Below, one piece after another: positions 8,729 through 18,884 of a stretch of 64,000 nucleotides of DNA. A program made the translations under genes and the position numbers. A model generated the notes under the pieces. The model ran no database searches. It saw only the letters and a list, made by a program, of their open reading frames with translations, and was not told the DNA's origin. Origin of the DNA: Bacteroidota bacterium (lineage in GTDB: Bacteria > Bacteroidota > Bacteroidia > B-17B0 > Aurantibacillaceae). Position 1 is the stretch's first letter; the number at the start of each line of letters is the position of its first letter. The stretch is from NCBI GenBank assembly GCA_029237825.1, contig JAQZBQ010000003.1:1-64000 (forward strand). The letters are read 5' to 3'.

Positions 8729-10003
8729 CTAATACCCATATTTATCTTTCCATCGTTGTTTTAAAAATTCCTTCAGATCTTTCTCCCGGGAAAACTCAGA
8801 CGGCTCGTAAAATGTAGTGCCGCTTATTTCCGTTGGCAGAAATTCCTGCGCCACAAAATGATTGTCGAAATCATGTGCGTATTTGTATTCCTCTCCGTAT
8901 CCCAGTTCTTTCATGAGTTTAGTGGGTGCATTTCTTAAATGTAATGGCACAGGTAAATCGCCTGATCTTTTAATTTCCTGCTGAGCCATATTAATAGCCA
9001 TATAACTACTGTTGCTTTTTGCGGAACAGGCGAGGTATGTGGTAGTCTGAGCAAGAATAATCCTGCTCTCAGGAAAGCCAATAACGTTCACAGCCTGAAA
9101 ACAATTGTTTGCAATTACGAGCGCGGTAGGATTTGCATTTCCTATGTCTTCGGAAGCCAGAATCAACAGTCGTCTCGCTATAAAACCAGGCTCCTCGCCT
9201 CCATCAATCATCCTTGCCAGCCAATACACGGCGCCATTAGGATCTGAACCGCGGATAGATTTTATGAAGGCGGAGATAATATCATAATGCTGTTCGCCTG
9301 ACTTATCATAAAGCGCTAAATTCTGTTGAATATACTCCTTAACAATCCCATCGGTAATTACAATTTCCGGCCCGTTAAAACAGTTCACAACTATCTCCAA
9401 AGCATTTAAAAGCTTGCGGCCGTCTCCGCCCGAAATCCTTAATAGGGCTTCATACTCCTTAAATACAATATTTTTACGTTTAAAAAATTCGTCCTGCTCA
9501 ACAGCATTATTCAACAACTTGATTAAGTTGGGCTTTGTAAGATGCTTTAAAACAATAACCTGGCATCTGGACAATAAAGCAGGGATCACTTCAAACGAAG
9601 GGTTTTCGGTTGTAGCCCCTACAAGTGTAACGATGCCTTTTTCAACCGCATTTAATAAGGAATCCTGCTGCGATTTACTAAAGCGATGAATCTCATCAAT
9701 GAACAGTACCGGTTTTTCCTGCTTAAAAAACCCGCCGTCATGAGATGCTTTTTCAATGACATCCCGTACATCTTTAACTCCCGAATTAATGGCGCTCAAA
9801 GCATAAAAAGGACGCTTTAATGTTTGAGAAATGATTTGAGCAAGAGTGGTTTTCCCAACGCCCGGCGGGCCCCATAAAATAATGGAGGGAAGAAGATTTT
9901 GATCAATGGCTTTGCGTAACGCAGAATTAGCGCCAATCACATGATCTTGTCCGATATAGTTATCAAGAGATTTTGGTCTAACTCTTTCTGCCAGTGGTTG
10001 CAT
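8729..10003 (-). CDS. rarA: Replication-associated recombination ATPase RarA
   Basis: RarA (MgsA) is an AAA+ ATPase related to clamp-loader subunits that acts at stalled replication forks. Starting at the ATG at 10003 gives 424 residues with the family's N-terminus MQPLAERVRPKSLDNYIGQ. Walker A is GPPGVGKT (45-52), Walker B is FIDEIHRF, sensor 1 lies in VGATTENPSFE, and the C-terminal tetramerisation region includes LARMIDGGEEPGFIARRL. A GTG at 10030 would add nine residues (MLSLWEFYT) not found in the family, so the ATG is preferred. It converges on the small membrane-protein gene. Confidence 0.95.
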   Translation of the reverse strand: MQPLAERVRPKSLDNYIGQDHVIGANSALRKAIDQNLLPSIILWGPPGVGKTTLAQIISQTLKRPFYALSAINSGVKDVRDVIEKASHDGGFFKQEKPVLFIDEIHRFSKSQQDSLLNAVEKGIVTLVGATTENPSFEVIPALLSRCQVIVLKHLTKPNLIKLLNNAVEQDEFFKRKNIVFKEYEALLRISGGDGRKLLNALEIVVNCFNGPEIVITDGIVKEYIQQNLALYDKSGEQHYDIISAFIKSIRGSDPNGAVYWLARMIDGGEEPGFIARRLLILASEDIGNANPTALVIANNCFQAVNVIGFPESRIILAQTTTYLACSAKSNSSYMAINMAQQEIKRSGDLPVPLHLRNAPTKLMKELGYGEEYKYAHDFDNHFVAQEFLPTEISGTTFYEPSEFSREKDLKEFLKQRWKDKYGY

Positions 10004-10150
10004 GGTATAAAATTCCCATAAAGATAACACCTCTTTATGGATTTAACCTTCGGGGAATTTTATAGTCTTCCAAAAAAATACTAATTAATTGTAAACACAT
10101 TTAACCACCGGTATAATTTTATTACATTTACGAATACTAAAACCAAAAAA

Positions 10151-10609
10151 ATGAACTTGAGACACATTATTATTTCAGCCTCCGTGGTGGCAGTGGGCCT
10201 GTTAAGCATTAACGCTATAAAAAAGGGAGAACCTAAAGATACAGTTGATAAGCGTAAATTTACAGTGAATGTAACTGAGGTTAAAGAAGGTGGCCCGCCT
10301 AAGAAAGCGATAGAAGATGAATTTGAATTTAAGTCGGGGAAATTTTTTAGCCAGTTATTGATGGATAAATTTGATATCAAATGGGTGAAATATGAATTGA
10401 CTAAAGATTCAACTTTTACAGATGAAGATCAGAACGAGAATCATTGGACAGAAGTGGAAATTTCAACTACAGATGCAACAGATCAAACCGTGGTTTTAAA
10501 ATGCGTTGTTGAAAACTATGACATCAGTGGTGAAATCAAAGTAACTAAGAAAGATAAGTTAAAAAAGAAGTATGAGTTTTCCGGAAAGGAAAAAGCAAAA
10601 AAGAAATAA
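10151..10609 (+). CDS. Hypothetical exported protein, lysine-rich C-terminus
   Basis: The protein has 152 residues. A hydrophobic N-terminus (about residues 5-22) acts as signal or anchor. The rest is charged, rich in Lys, Asp and Glu, with predicted beta strands and a Lys-rich tail ending KAKKK. No family is recognised. It is a single gene, ended by a strong terminator. Confidence 0.7.
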   Translation: MNLRHIIISASVVAVGLLSINAIKKGEPKDTVDKRKFTVNVTEVKEGGPPKKAIEDEFEFKSGKFFSQLLMDKFDIKWVKYELTKDSTFTDEDQNENHWTEVEISTTDATDQTVVLKCVVENYDISGEIKVTKKDKLKKKYEFSGKEKAKKK

Positions 10610-10631
10610 GACCATTTATAAAGTTTTGCGG

Positions 10632-10657
10632 GCCGTGGTTTTTACCACGGCTTTTTT
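10632..10657 (+). terminator. Rho-independent terminator
   Basis: GCCGTGGT (10632-10639) and ACCACGGC (10644-10651) pair perfectly over a TTTT loop, followed by six T. It ends the 10151-10609 gene. Confidence 0.92.
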
Positions 10658-10714
10658 AATACCTGTTTTGTGAAAAATAGCGTGTTATTATTCCAAAATT
10701 AACGTTGAATTAGT

Positions 10715-10744
10715 TTTGTAATTCCCGTCAAAAATTTATATTTG
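10715..10744 (+). promoter_or_regulatory. Promoter of the fused E1 dehydrogenase gene
   Basis: TTTG (10715-10718) and TATATTTG (10737-10744) are 18 bases apart, a close match to the Bacteroidota -33/-7 pair, 17 bases upstream of the ATG at 10762. Confidence 0.65.
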
Positions 10745-10761
10745 TAAGATAAGGATATATT

Positions 10762-13179
10762 ATGCAAGAAGGAGTTATGCCAGCCACTCAAGGCTTAAGT
10801 TTTGAAGATTTTAAGAAAATTGTACTAAACGATTACCGTTTGATAAATGAGAGTCGCCAAACAAGTTTGCTTGGCCGTAAAGAAGTATTAACGGGGAAAG
10901 CGAAATTTGGGATTTTTGGCGATGGAAAAGAATTAGCTCAGGTTGCCTTGGCGAAAGTTTTTCGTGATGGCGACTTCCGAAGCGGTTATTATCGTGACCA
11001 AACATTTATGATGGCGATTGGACAGTTATCGCTGAAAGAATATTTTGCAGGACTTTACGGTCACACAGATTTAGAAAAAGAACCAATGAGCGGTGGCCGT
11101 CAGATGGGCGGGCATTTCGGCACACACACCCTCAATGCAGACGGAACCTTTCGTGAATTGGTTAAACAAAAAAATTCTTCCGCAGATATTTCACCAACTG
11201 CGGGGCAAATGCCGCGTTTGTTAGGGTTAGCTTATGCATCTCATTTCTATAAAATTAATAAAGATTTACATCAGGGTAAATTTTTGAATTATAGCAATAA
11301 AGGAAACGAAATTGCTTTTGGAACAATCGGTGACGCCTCCACTTCCGAAGGATTATTCTGGGAAGCCATCAATGCCGCCGGAGTGTTGCAGGTGCCAATG
11401 TTGATGAGTGTTTGGGATGATGGTCATGGTATTTCCGTTCCCAAAAAATACCAAACTACAAAGGAAAGTATTTCTGAAATCTTAAAAGGTTTTCAGCGTG
11501 AAGGCAAAGGAAACGGATTCGAGATTTTTAAAACCAAAGGTTGGGATTATGCACACTTGTGTGAAACCTACGAAAAAGCAGCTAAAATTTGCCGTGAAGA
11601 GCACGTTCCGGTTTTAGTTCATGTGGAAGAAGTTACACAACCACAAGGCCACAGTACTTCCGGATCCCATGAACGCTACAAGTCGAAAGAACGCTTACAA
11701 TTTGAAATTGATTTTGATTGTGTCAAAAAAATGCGTGAATTCATTATCCAGAATGCTTTGGCAGATGAATCTACCCTTAACGCAATCGAGGAAGAGGCTA
11801 AGAACAATGTGAAAACGGCCCAAAAAGCTGCCTGGACGGATTATTTAACACCCATCAAATCAGAAGTTTCAGAAGTATCTGCATTATTTGATGATTTGGC
11901 TTCCGGTGAAAACGGACCAGCAATTTCACAAATCAAAACTGAATTAAATTCTATAAAGGAACCCATTCGTCGTGAAATTCATAATGCCGTAAAAAAAGTA
12001 CTGCGTTTAACTAAAAACGCGAATTCCGCTTCGCGCTCCAAACTCGCAGATTGGTTACGCCTTGCAAATATTGAAAATGCCGACCGATACAGTTCCCACT
12101 TACATTCTCAATCACCGTTCCAGGTATCTAATATTGCTCCGGTGGCGCCGCAGTATAATGGCGAAAAATTAGTGGATGGCAGAGAATTATTGCGAGAAAA
12201 TTTTGACTATATCCTTTCAAAATACCCTGAAACACTCATCTTTGGGGAAGATTCGGGAAAAATTGGTGGTGTAAATCAGGGACTCGAAGGTTTACAAGCA
12301 AAGTTTGGTGAACACCGTGTGTTTGATACAGGAATTCGCGAAGCTACCATTATGGGACAGGCCATTGGATTATCGATGAGAGGATTGCGTCCTATTGCCG
12401 AAATTCAGTATCTGGATTACCTGTTGTATGCCTTGCAAATTATGAGCGATGATTTGGCAACCGTTCAATGGAGAACAAAAGGTATGCAGAAAGCCCCGGT
12501 TATAATTCGTACCCGTGGTCATAGGTTAGAAGGCGTTTGGCACAGCGGATCCCCTATGGGTATGATTGTTCATGCTTGTCGGGGTATTAATGTTTGTGTG
12601 CCAAGAAATATGACCCAGGCAGCTGGTTTCTATAATTTATTGCTGGAAGCAGATGAGCCATCATTAGTTGTTGAGCCTTTAAATGGATACCGATTAAAAG
12701 AAAATCTACCATCTAATATCGGAGAATATAAAATTGCCCTCGGTGTTCCGGAAGTACTGAGTGAAGGAACTGATGTTACTTTAGTAACTTATGGATCCTC
12801 AATCCGTATTGCACAAGACGCCATCAAACAATTAGAGGAACATGGAATTTCTGTTGAATTAATTGATGTTCAAACTTTGCTTCCATTTGATATTCACCAC
12901 AAGATTGTGGAGTCTTTAAAGAAAACCAACCGTGTTGTGTTCTTTGATGAAGACGTGCCAGGCGGAGCATCTGCGTACATGATGCAAAAAGTTTTGGAAG
13001 AACAAGGTGGGTATCAATACCTGGATTCAAAACCAGTAACCATCGCGTCAAAAGAACACCGGCCGGCTTATGGTTCTGATGGTGATTATTTCTCAAAGCC
13101 AAGTGCTGATGATGTTTTTGATGTTATCTACAATTTGATGTTAGAAGTTAATCCGGGTTCATTTACTAAGATTTATTAA
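10762..13179 (+). CDS. Fused 2-oxoacid dehydrogenase E1 (alpha+beta), branched-chain type
   Basis: This is the thiamine-diphosphate-dependent E1 that decarboxylates a 2-oxoacid and passes the acyl group to the lipoyl E2. The 805 residues join the two normally separate subunits. Residues about 30-350 form the alpha part, with MSGGRQMGGHFG (109-120) and the cofactor loop GDAST at 190-194 followed by VWDDGHGISVP. Residues about 440-805 form the beta part, with a FGEDSGKIGG start and the PGGASAYMMQKVL region near the end. The Bacteroidota fused enzyme is usually assigned to branched-chain 2-oxoacids, but the exact substrate is inferred. A second Met (residue 6) has AAGGAG just before it and is an alternative start. 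Confidence 0.88.
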   Translation: MQEGVMPATQGLSFEDFKKIVLNDYRLINESRQTSLLGRKEVLTGKAKFGIFGDGKELAQVALAKVFRDGDFRSGYYRDQTFMMAIGQLSLKEYFAGLYGHTDLEKEPMSGGRQMGGHFGTHTLNADGTFRELVKQKNSSADISPTAGQMPRLLGLAYASHFYKINKDLHQGKFLNYSNKGNEIAFGTIGDASTSEGLFWEAINAAGVLQVPMLMSVWDDGHGISVPKKYQTTKESISEILKGFQREGKGNGFEIFKTKGWDYAHLCETYEKAAKICREEHVPVLVHVEEVTQPQGHSTSGSHERYKSKERLQFEIDFDCVKKMREFIIQNALADESTLNAIEEEAKNNVKTAQKAAWTDYLTPIKSEVSEVSALFDDLASGENGPAISQIKTELNSIKEPIRREIHNAVKKVLRLTKNANSASRSKLADWLRLANIENADRYSSHLHSQSPFQVSNIAPVAPQYNGEKLVDGRELLRENFDYILSKYPETLIFGEDSGKIGGVNQGLEGLQAKFGEHRVFDTGIREATIMGQAIGLSMRGLRPIAEIQYLDYLLYALQIMSDDLATVQWRTKGMQKAPVIIRTRGHRLEGVWHSGSPMGMIVHACRGINVCVPRNMTQAAGFYNLLLEADEPSLVVEPLNGYRLKENLPSNIGEYKIALGVPEVLSEGTDVTLVTYGSSIRIAQDAIKQLEEHGISVELIDVQTLLPFDIHHKIVESLKKTNRVVFFDEDVPGGASAYMMQKVLEEQGGYQYLDSKPVTIASKEHRPAYGSDGDYFSKPSADDVFDVIYNLMLEVNPGSFTKIY

Positions 13180-13227
13180 TACGATTAAATTTATAATCTG
13201 TAATTTTTGGTGTAAAAAAGAAGTTTT

Positions 13228-13839
13228 ATGAAATTCAACTATTTAATAATTGCCTGCTCCGTTTTGCTTTCGGTAAACCAATTAAGTTCGCAAGAAGCAA
13301 AAACGGATGAAAAGAAGATTCAGGAAGTTGTGAGCCTTATGGCTGATCCCGTTTCCCTTCCTCCAAACGAGGACGGCTCGGTTCCGGTAGATACCAATCC
13401 TCCAAAAGGAATGGCGGCAAGTGAAATTCTTAAACGTGCAGTAAATTTTGTGAAGAATGAATCCAAAAAATACACTAAAAGCAACGGTGTGACTACCGCA
13501 AACAAAGCTGAATGTTTGGTTAGTTTTCCATATAAGCCAAAAGAATTAAACCCAACTGCTGATGTGCAGGGCACCATTTCTATGCATGTGAGTATTGACG
13601 CAAAAGAGGGGAAATACAGGTATACAATTTCAAAATTAAGCCATAATGCAAAATCATCTGATTTTTCAGGTGGCGATATTTACAATGAAGTTCCAAAATG
13701 TGGAAGTATGAAAATGCCTCCTGACCTATGGAAACGAATCAGAAGTGAAGCCTTTAAACAAAGTGCAATTGTAGTGGCCGATCTTAAAGAAGCCATGCAG
13801 GTTTCCAGTTCAACTCCAGTTAATTCTGAAGAGTGGTAA
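13228..13839 (+). CDS. Hypothetical secreted protein (DUF4468-like layout)
   Basis: The 203 residues have a signal peptide (cleavage near LSSQ, residue 22). The mature domain shows ASEILKRAVNFVKNE, then a beta-strand pattern with VQGTISMHVSIDAKEGKYRYTI written here only in outline, and two Cys residues. This order (helix, then paired strands ending in a K-Y-R-Y-T-I motif) recalls the DUF4468 TBP-like fold of Bacteroidota, but I cannot confirm it. It lies 48 bases after the E1 gene and before a terminator, so it may share that transcript. Confidence 0.65.
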   Translation: MKFNYLIIACSVLLSVNQLSSQEAKTDEKKIQEVVSLMADPVSLPPNEDGSVPVDTNPPKGMAASEILKRAVNFVKNESKKYTKSNGVTTANKAECLVSFPYKPKELNPTADVQGTISMHVSIDAKEGKYRYTISKLSHNAKSSDFSGGDIYNEVPKCGSMKMPPDLWKRIRSEAFKQSAIVVADLKEAMQVSSSTPVNSEEW

Positions 13840-13859
13840 TCACGTTAAAATAAATTTTT

Positions 13860-13886
13860 AAAGTCCCGCTTTGGGACTTTTTTTTT
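13860..13886 (+). terminator. Rho-independent terminator
   Basis: AAAGTCCC (13860-13867) pairs with GGGACTTT (13873-13880) over a 5-base loop, followed by a six-T tail. Confidence 0.92.
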
Positions 13887-13902
13887 GAAACCAGTTAATT
13901 TC

Positions 13903-14943
13903 ATGAAAGAATTAATACAATATTCTAAAAAAGACATAGAGACACTTACACGGAAACGCACCAACGAAGTGAAAATTGGCGAAAAAGTATTTGTATTTAA
14001 TACCGACCAGAATTGGGAAACTGAATTAGAGAACGTTTCTTGTCGGTATGTGCTGATTGGAATACCAGAAGATATTGGTGTGAGGGCTAATTTCGGGCGT
14101 GGTGGCACGCACTCGGCATGGAAACCTGCCTTGGATAGTTTTTTGAGCCAGCAAAGTAATCATTTTTTAAAGGGTGAGGACGTATGTATTTTGGGTCATG
14201 TGTTTGTGGATGACTTGATGGAACAAACTGCAGAACTTAATGTAAAGGTTAAAAGCGATCTGGATCAGTTAAGGAAACTGGTATCGATCGTTGACGATCG
14301 TGTATCCCGGATTATTTCTAAAATTGTGAAGGTTGGAAAAATCCCGATCATCATCGGCGGAGGCCACAACAATTCTTATCCTATAATTAAAGGAACGTCA
14401 CAGGCAACGGAAAAAAAGCTAAACGTTATTAATTGCGACCCCCATACCGATTTCAGACCTTTGGAAGGAAGACACAGCGGAAACGGGTTTAGTTACGCAT
14501 TTCATGAAAACTTTATAGATCGCTATTCCGTTTTTTGTATACACGAACAGTATAATACTGCGAGTGTTTTGCAAAGGTTTAACACAGATCGAGAACATTT
14601 GTTTTTTACACGGTACGAGGACGTATTTGTTAGGGAATCACAGAATTTCTCAGCGGCTCTCCTTCAAAACCTCGGCTTTGTAAAATCAAATCACTGTGGT
14701 GTGGAGTTGGATTTGGATGCCATCACAAACGTTCCTTCAAGTGCAAAAACAAGCAGTGGCATATCTCCGGTTCAGGCCCGACAATACGCCTATCAATGTG
14801 GTAAACATTTAAAGCCGTTATATTTTCATATTGCTGAAGGTGCCCCTATCCTTTCACATATTAAAGCAGATAATAAAACAGGAAAACTTATCGCGTATTT
14901 GATTTCTGATTTTATTAAAGGAATAGCAGACGGTTGCGATTAA
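13903..14943 (+). CDS. Arginase-family ureohydrolase (formimidoylglutamase-like)
   Basis: The family hydrolyses guanidino or formimino groups using a binuclear Mn centre. From the ATG at 13903 the protein has 346 residues. Metal ligands are visible in GGGHNN (152-157), DPHTD (179-183) and ELDLDA (268-273), and a conserved Glu sits in HIAEGAP (about 309-315). Bacteroidota relatives are usually named formimidoylglutamase, but no hut genes lie nearby, so the substrate is open. A TTG at 13885 would extend the frame by six residues but lies in the upstream terminator's T-run, which argues against it. Its stop codon overlaps the end of the convergent sensor-kinase gene by 4 bases. Confidence 0.8.
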   Translation: MKELIQYSKKDIETLTRKRTNEVKIGEKVFVFNTDQNWETELENVSCRYVLIGIPEDIGVRANFGRGGTHSAWKPALDSFLSQQSNHFLKGEDVCILGHVFVDDLMEQTAELNVKVKSDLDQLRKLVSIVDDRVSRIISKIVKVGKIPIIIGGGHNNSYPIIKGTSQATEKKLNVINCDPHTDFRPLEGRHSGNGFSYAFHENFIDRYSVFCIHEQYNTASVLQRFNTDREHLFFTRYEDVFVRESQNFSAALLQNLGFVKSNHCGVELDLDAITNVPSSAKTSSGISPVQARQYAYQCGKHLKPLYFHIAEGAPILSHIKADNKTGKLIAYLISDFIKGIADGCD

Positions 14944-15827
14944 GCTTTGAAAATTATTTCAAAGTTTGCTCCGTTTGAATTGTAGATCTTCAACTCGGCA
15001 TTAATTTGTTCCGACAAAATGCAGACAATGTCTAAGCCTAGTGAATCCACACTCGCTAAGTCGAAGTCAGCTGGTAATCCCGGGCCATTATCTGCAATCT
15101 TTAGCTGATAGGTATTTTTCCGGTAGGCAGTAAGCTCAACAATAATAATTCCTCTTTTGCCATTAAATGCATGCTTAAATGCATTTGAAATGAGTTCATT
15201 GGTTATTAATCCCAAAGGAATTGCCGTATCAAGGTCTAATTCAAGCGGTATTAATTTGTACTCAATTTGAACATCTTTGCTAAAGCTCGCTGAAATTTGT
15301 GTTATAAGATTTGTCAGGTATTCGTTAAACAGTATACTCGACATTTGGTTATTGCGATACAGAAGTTGGTGCAATAAGGCCATTGAATTAATTCTGTCCT
15401 GGGCTTCGGCAAGTGAACTTTTGATTTCTTCATTCGCTGTTTTTCCAGCTTGCAGCTTCAAAAGGCTTGAAATTATTTGCAAATTATTTTTCACACGGTG
15501 ATGCACTTCCTTTATTAAAAGGTCTTTTTCCGATAAAGATTGATTTATTATTTCATTTCTTGTTGCAATACGTTTATTCTTTATTTCAAGCAACTGCTTT
15601 TGAGCTTTAGTTCTTTTAAGTTGTGTTGAAACAAACACGATCACTATGATTAAAACCAGTCCGGAAAAAAGAAGTGCATTTCTGAATGCTTTTTGTTTAG
15701 TTAGTTCCGCGTTTCTTTCCCGTATTTTTTTCTGACTTTCGCGTATAAGATTTTCACGTTCTTCAACCTGGCTCGCAACCTGCTTAGAAATAAGCTCTTT
15801 TAAATTTTCGCGAAGGTCCGTACTACT
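14940..15827 (-). pseudogene. HisKA_2 sensor kinase half of a frameshifted TPR kinase
   Basis: This is the downstream part of a sensor gene. The kinase reading frame is open from 15827 to the stop at 14940. It encodes a charged coiled coil (S-S-T-D-L-R-E-N-L onward), one membrane helix (about 15690-15630), then a HisKA_2-type dimerisation/phosphoacceptor helix with EVHHRVKNNLQIISSLL and a HATPase domain (NELISNAFKHAF, then DNGPGLP and DSLGLDIV). The first canonical start in this frame is a GTG at 15644 inside the membrane helix, which is not a credible N-terminus. The preceding gene supplies the TPR sensor in another frame. See the matching entry for the TPR half. Confidence 0.7.
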
Positions 15828-16903
15828 TTAAAATTAATGTACCGGTTATAATAATCAATTGCTAATTTATAGGATCCTGACTTTTCATAGAAGAAAGCAA
15901 ATTGTTTTAACAGCTTCAACCAGGCGTTATAATCTTCAATTTGTGTTAGCCTGTAATGTGCGCTATCCAAGTATGATTTACTTTTTTGAAATTGATTTAA
16001 ATTTAAATAGCAGTTAGCCAATTCTATTTCACTGACAGCAGCGTTGAGGTTATGTTTCACCCTCAAACTACTTTTCACGTCTTTTTCAAGTAAAGGAATG
16101 GCTTTCTTAAATTCTCCTTTTTCCATTAACACCTGCCCGATATTCCCTTCAATTAAACCCAGGCTAAATAAATCAGCGTCGCTCTTCTGACCCTTATAAA
16201 TTTCATGGTAAGCATCTAAAGCAACGTTGTACCAAAACATTGCACTATCCAATTGCCCGAATTTCTGCCAAAACAACCCTCGATTATTGTAATATCCCAA
16301 TTTCATCATGTCGTTGTTCTTCATGTCTTCGAATTCAAGTAATTGTTGGGAGAGGCTTTCTTTATATAATTTCATTTCATAATACAACACACTCAGTCTT
16401 GGGTGCAATTTCCATGGATCGATATCCGGATGGTTCTTGTAAAGCTGAATCAGTTGGCGATGAATTTCTATTGCTTTATTGAGAGAATGGAGATTGATGT
16501 AGGCGTTTTTTAGATAGAACAATACGGCAACACTATCTGTGTAATTCTTGATTTTGTTTCCCTCGAGCAGTTCGGTAAAAAGAGTGATGGATTTTGAATA
16601 ATTTTTATTGAGGTAATAAATTTCGGCTTCAATTTTTGTTAGCCTGTCCAGCATTCCATCTTTTTGATCAATTCGCGCCTGTTCCCTTATTTTTTCAAGC
16701 TCCTTTTTTACCAACGGGTAAATTTTGAGTTTTTGTTCATTAGAAAGGGAATCGTAAGCGTTTACTTTACCTCCCATATTTTGCGCTTTAAAAAACAAAA
16801 GAAAACGCTCTTCATTACCATGCTGGGAATAAACATTACTAGTGCTCACCACACATACTACGGTTGAAAACCATATCAGCAATATAAATTGAGATTTTTG
16901 CAC
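15800..16903 (-). pseudogene. TPR sensor half of a frameshifted TPR kinase
   Basis: The 367 residues start at a GTG (16903) with a signal peptide ending VYSQ, followed by about six to seven tetratricopeptide-like helix pairs, for example AMFWYNVALDAYHEI and AIPLLEKDVKS. The frame closes with an abrupt VVRTFAKI and stop at 15800. Reading one frame over from about 15828 continues into the coiled coil and kinase of the neighbouring half. The usual Bacteroidota architecture is signal-TPR-coiled coil-TM-HisKA_2-HATPase in one chain, so a single-base loss near 15828-15832 (an A-run, TTTAAAG) best explains the split. It may be a real mutation or an assembly error. Confidence 0.75.
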
Positions 16904-17159
16904 TTATACTTAAAGGTATTATATAATATTTGAATAATCCGAGTGCTTTGTTTAAACAATCTCATTGTTTAAAAGTTTAATCTTCATTTTCTTAACACAT
17001 TCTGATTGGAAGTTAGGGTTACTAACAAATCCAAACCTGATAATCAGTTCATTAAAATTTGATGTTAACCATTTGTTAAGTGTGTACGACGAGCCTAAAT
17101 TTTGTAAATTCATAGTTCAGAAAGTATTGAGCATTTTTGCCCTCCCGTATTAAAAATCT

Positions 17160-18734
17160 ATGCAGAATTTCGATAACCAAAATAAAACCCGTAAAAAATT
17201 AATTTACAGTCCTGCTGCTACTAATGAAGTTGGAAAGTTGCAGCCACAGGCAATTGAACTTGAAGAGGCAGTTTTAGGAGCCATGCTTCTGGAGAAAGAT
17301 GCGTTAAGCACTGTAATTGATGTTTTATCAGCAGAGAGTTTTTATAAGGAACAAAACGGAATTATTTTTAAAGCGATCTATAATTTATTCAATCGTTCTG
17401 AACCTGTTGACATCCTAACGGTTACGCAGGAATTAAAACGAAGCGGTGAACTGGAAATTGTTGGTGGATCTTTTTACGTTTCATCTTTAACTAACCGAAT
17501 TGCTTCCTCAGCAAATATTGAATATCACGCACGTATTGTGGCTCAAAAATATTTACAGAGAGAACTTATCCGGATCAGTACAGAAACGATAAAATCTGCC
17601 TACGAAGACAGTACAGATGTATTTGAATTACTCGATTCAACTACCCAGCATATTTTTGAAATTTTAGATTCAAATGTTCGTAAGCAGCATGCCGGGATGA
17701 CTTCTTTAATTGCACAGGCCATTAATGAAATTGAGCAAGCGGCACAACAAACTGATGGGTTATTAGGAGTACCCTCAGGTTTTACCGCATTAGACAGAAT
17801 AACTGGTGGGTGGCAAAAATCCGATTTATTAATTCTTGCTGCACGGCCCGGTATGGGTAAAACGGCATTTGTAGTTACAATGGCGAAAAATGCTGCGGTA
17901 GAATTTAATAAACCTGTCGCAATTTTCTCACTGGAAATGTCTTCACTACAGTTGGTAAAGCGTTTAATTTCTTCCGAAACAGAAATCAACCAGGATAAAA
18001 TCCTGAAAGGAAATCTTGATAACCATGAGTTCGTTCAGCTGAATGAACGCATAAAAAAACTTTCTGTAGCACCGTTATATATTGATGATACTCCTGCCCT
18101 ATCCATATTTGAATTACGGGCAAAAGCGCGTCGTTTAAAAGAGCAACAGAATATTTCGCTTATTATCATAGATTACCTTCAGTTAATGAGTGGTGGTCCG
18201 GATAGCAAGGGCAATCGTGAACAGGAAATTTCAGCTATTTCACGGGGATTGAAATCACTCGCTAAAGAGCTTGAAATTCCCATCATTGCCTTGTCACAGT
18301 TAAGCCGACAGGTTGAAAACCGCCCTGGTGGTAGTAAACGTCCGCAGTTAAGTGATTTACGTGAGTCGGGAGCCATTGAGCAGGATGCCGATATGGTAAT
18401 GTTCATTTACCGTCCGGAGTATTATGGAATTGAAGTGGATGAAAATAATCAACCTACAAAAAACCGGGCAGAAATTATAATTGCCAAGAACAGACATGGT
18501 TCAATTGTAGATGTACCTTTGAAATTCATCGGACAGTTCGCAAAGTTTACAGACTTAGATTATAATGAAGGATCTGATTTTTACACATCTACACCAATGA
18601 CTTCGGGTCTGCCACAAAACACGGATTTCTTATCCCAGCCAACAACTAAAACTTTGCAATCCAAAAACTGGGATGACGATGATGCTCCTGGATCAGACAT
18701 CATCAGAAGGAATGACATTGATGAAGTGTTTTAA
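17160..18734 (+). CDS. dnaB: Replicative DNA helicase DnaB
   Basis: DnaB is the hexameric helicase that unwinds DNA at the replication fork. The 524 residues have an N-terminal primase-interaction domain (about 30-135, with EEAVLGAMLLEKDAL), a linker, and a RecA-like domain with Walker A RPGMGKTA (229-236), the ISLEM-like FSLEMSS motif, Walker B LIIIDYLQLM and the closing HGSIVDVPLKF region. Length and order are standard, and no intein is present. The upstream 255 bases hold no gene. It stands alone before a 150-base gap. Confidence 0.97.
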   Translation: MQNFDNQNKTRKKLIYSPAATNEVGKLQPQAIELEEAVLGAMLLEKDALSTVIDVLSAESFYKEQNGIIFKAIYNLFNRSEPVDILTVTQELKRSGELEIVGGSFYVSSLTNRIASSANIEYHARIVAQKYLQRELIRISTETIKSAYEDSTDVFELLDSTTQHIFEILDSNVRKQHAGMTSLIAQAINEIEQAAQQTDGLLGVPSGFTALDRITGGWQKSDLLILAARPGMGKTAFVVTMAKNAAVEFNKPVAIFSLEMSSLQLVKRLISSETEINQDKILKGNLDNHEFVQLNERIKKLSVAPLYIDDTPALSIFELRAKARRLKEQQNISLIIIDYLQLMSGGPDSKGNREQEISAISRGLKSLAKELEIPIIALSQLSRQVENRPGGSKRPQLSDLRESGAIEQDADMVMFIYRPEYYGIEVDENNQPTKNRAEIIIAKNRHGSIVDVPLKFIGQFAKFTDLDYNEGSDFYTSTPMTSGLPQNTDFLSQPTTKTLQSKNWDDDDAPGSDIIRRNDIDEVF

Positions 18735-18851
18735 TAATAAAAATAGTTTAAATCCGGGTTACATCATTATTACTATTTAAGCCTGTAATAGGGCTTTGTC
18801 AATAACTCTTCAGTTTTTATTTTCATCTTTCCCCACTCCATTTCGAAAAAA

Positions 18852-18879
18852 AACCTATGTTTATAGGCTTATTTTTTTT
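18852..18879 (+). terminator. Short hairpin with T-run before the helicase start
   Basis: CCTAT and ATAGG (about 18854-18867) form a 5-bp stem over a GTTT loop, followed by an eight-T run ending at 18879, just before the TTG start at 18885. The stem is short; it may be a weak terminator for dnaB or a leader hairpin. Confidence 0.35.
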
Positions 18880-18884
18880 AAAAG

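Noticed and set aside
13885-13902. TTG start extending the ureohydrolase
   Set aside because: The codon lies in the T-run of the upstream terminator; ATG 13903 is better.
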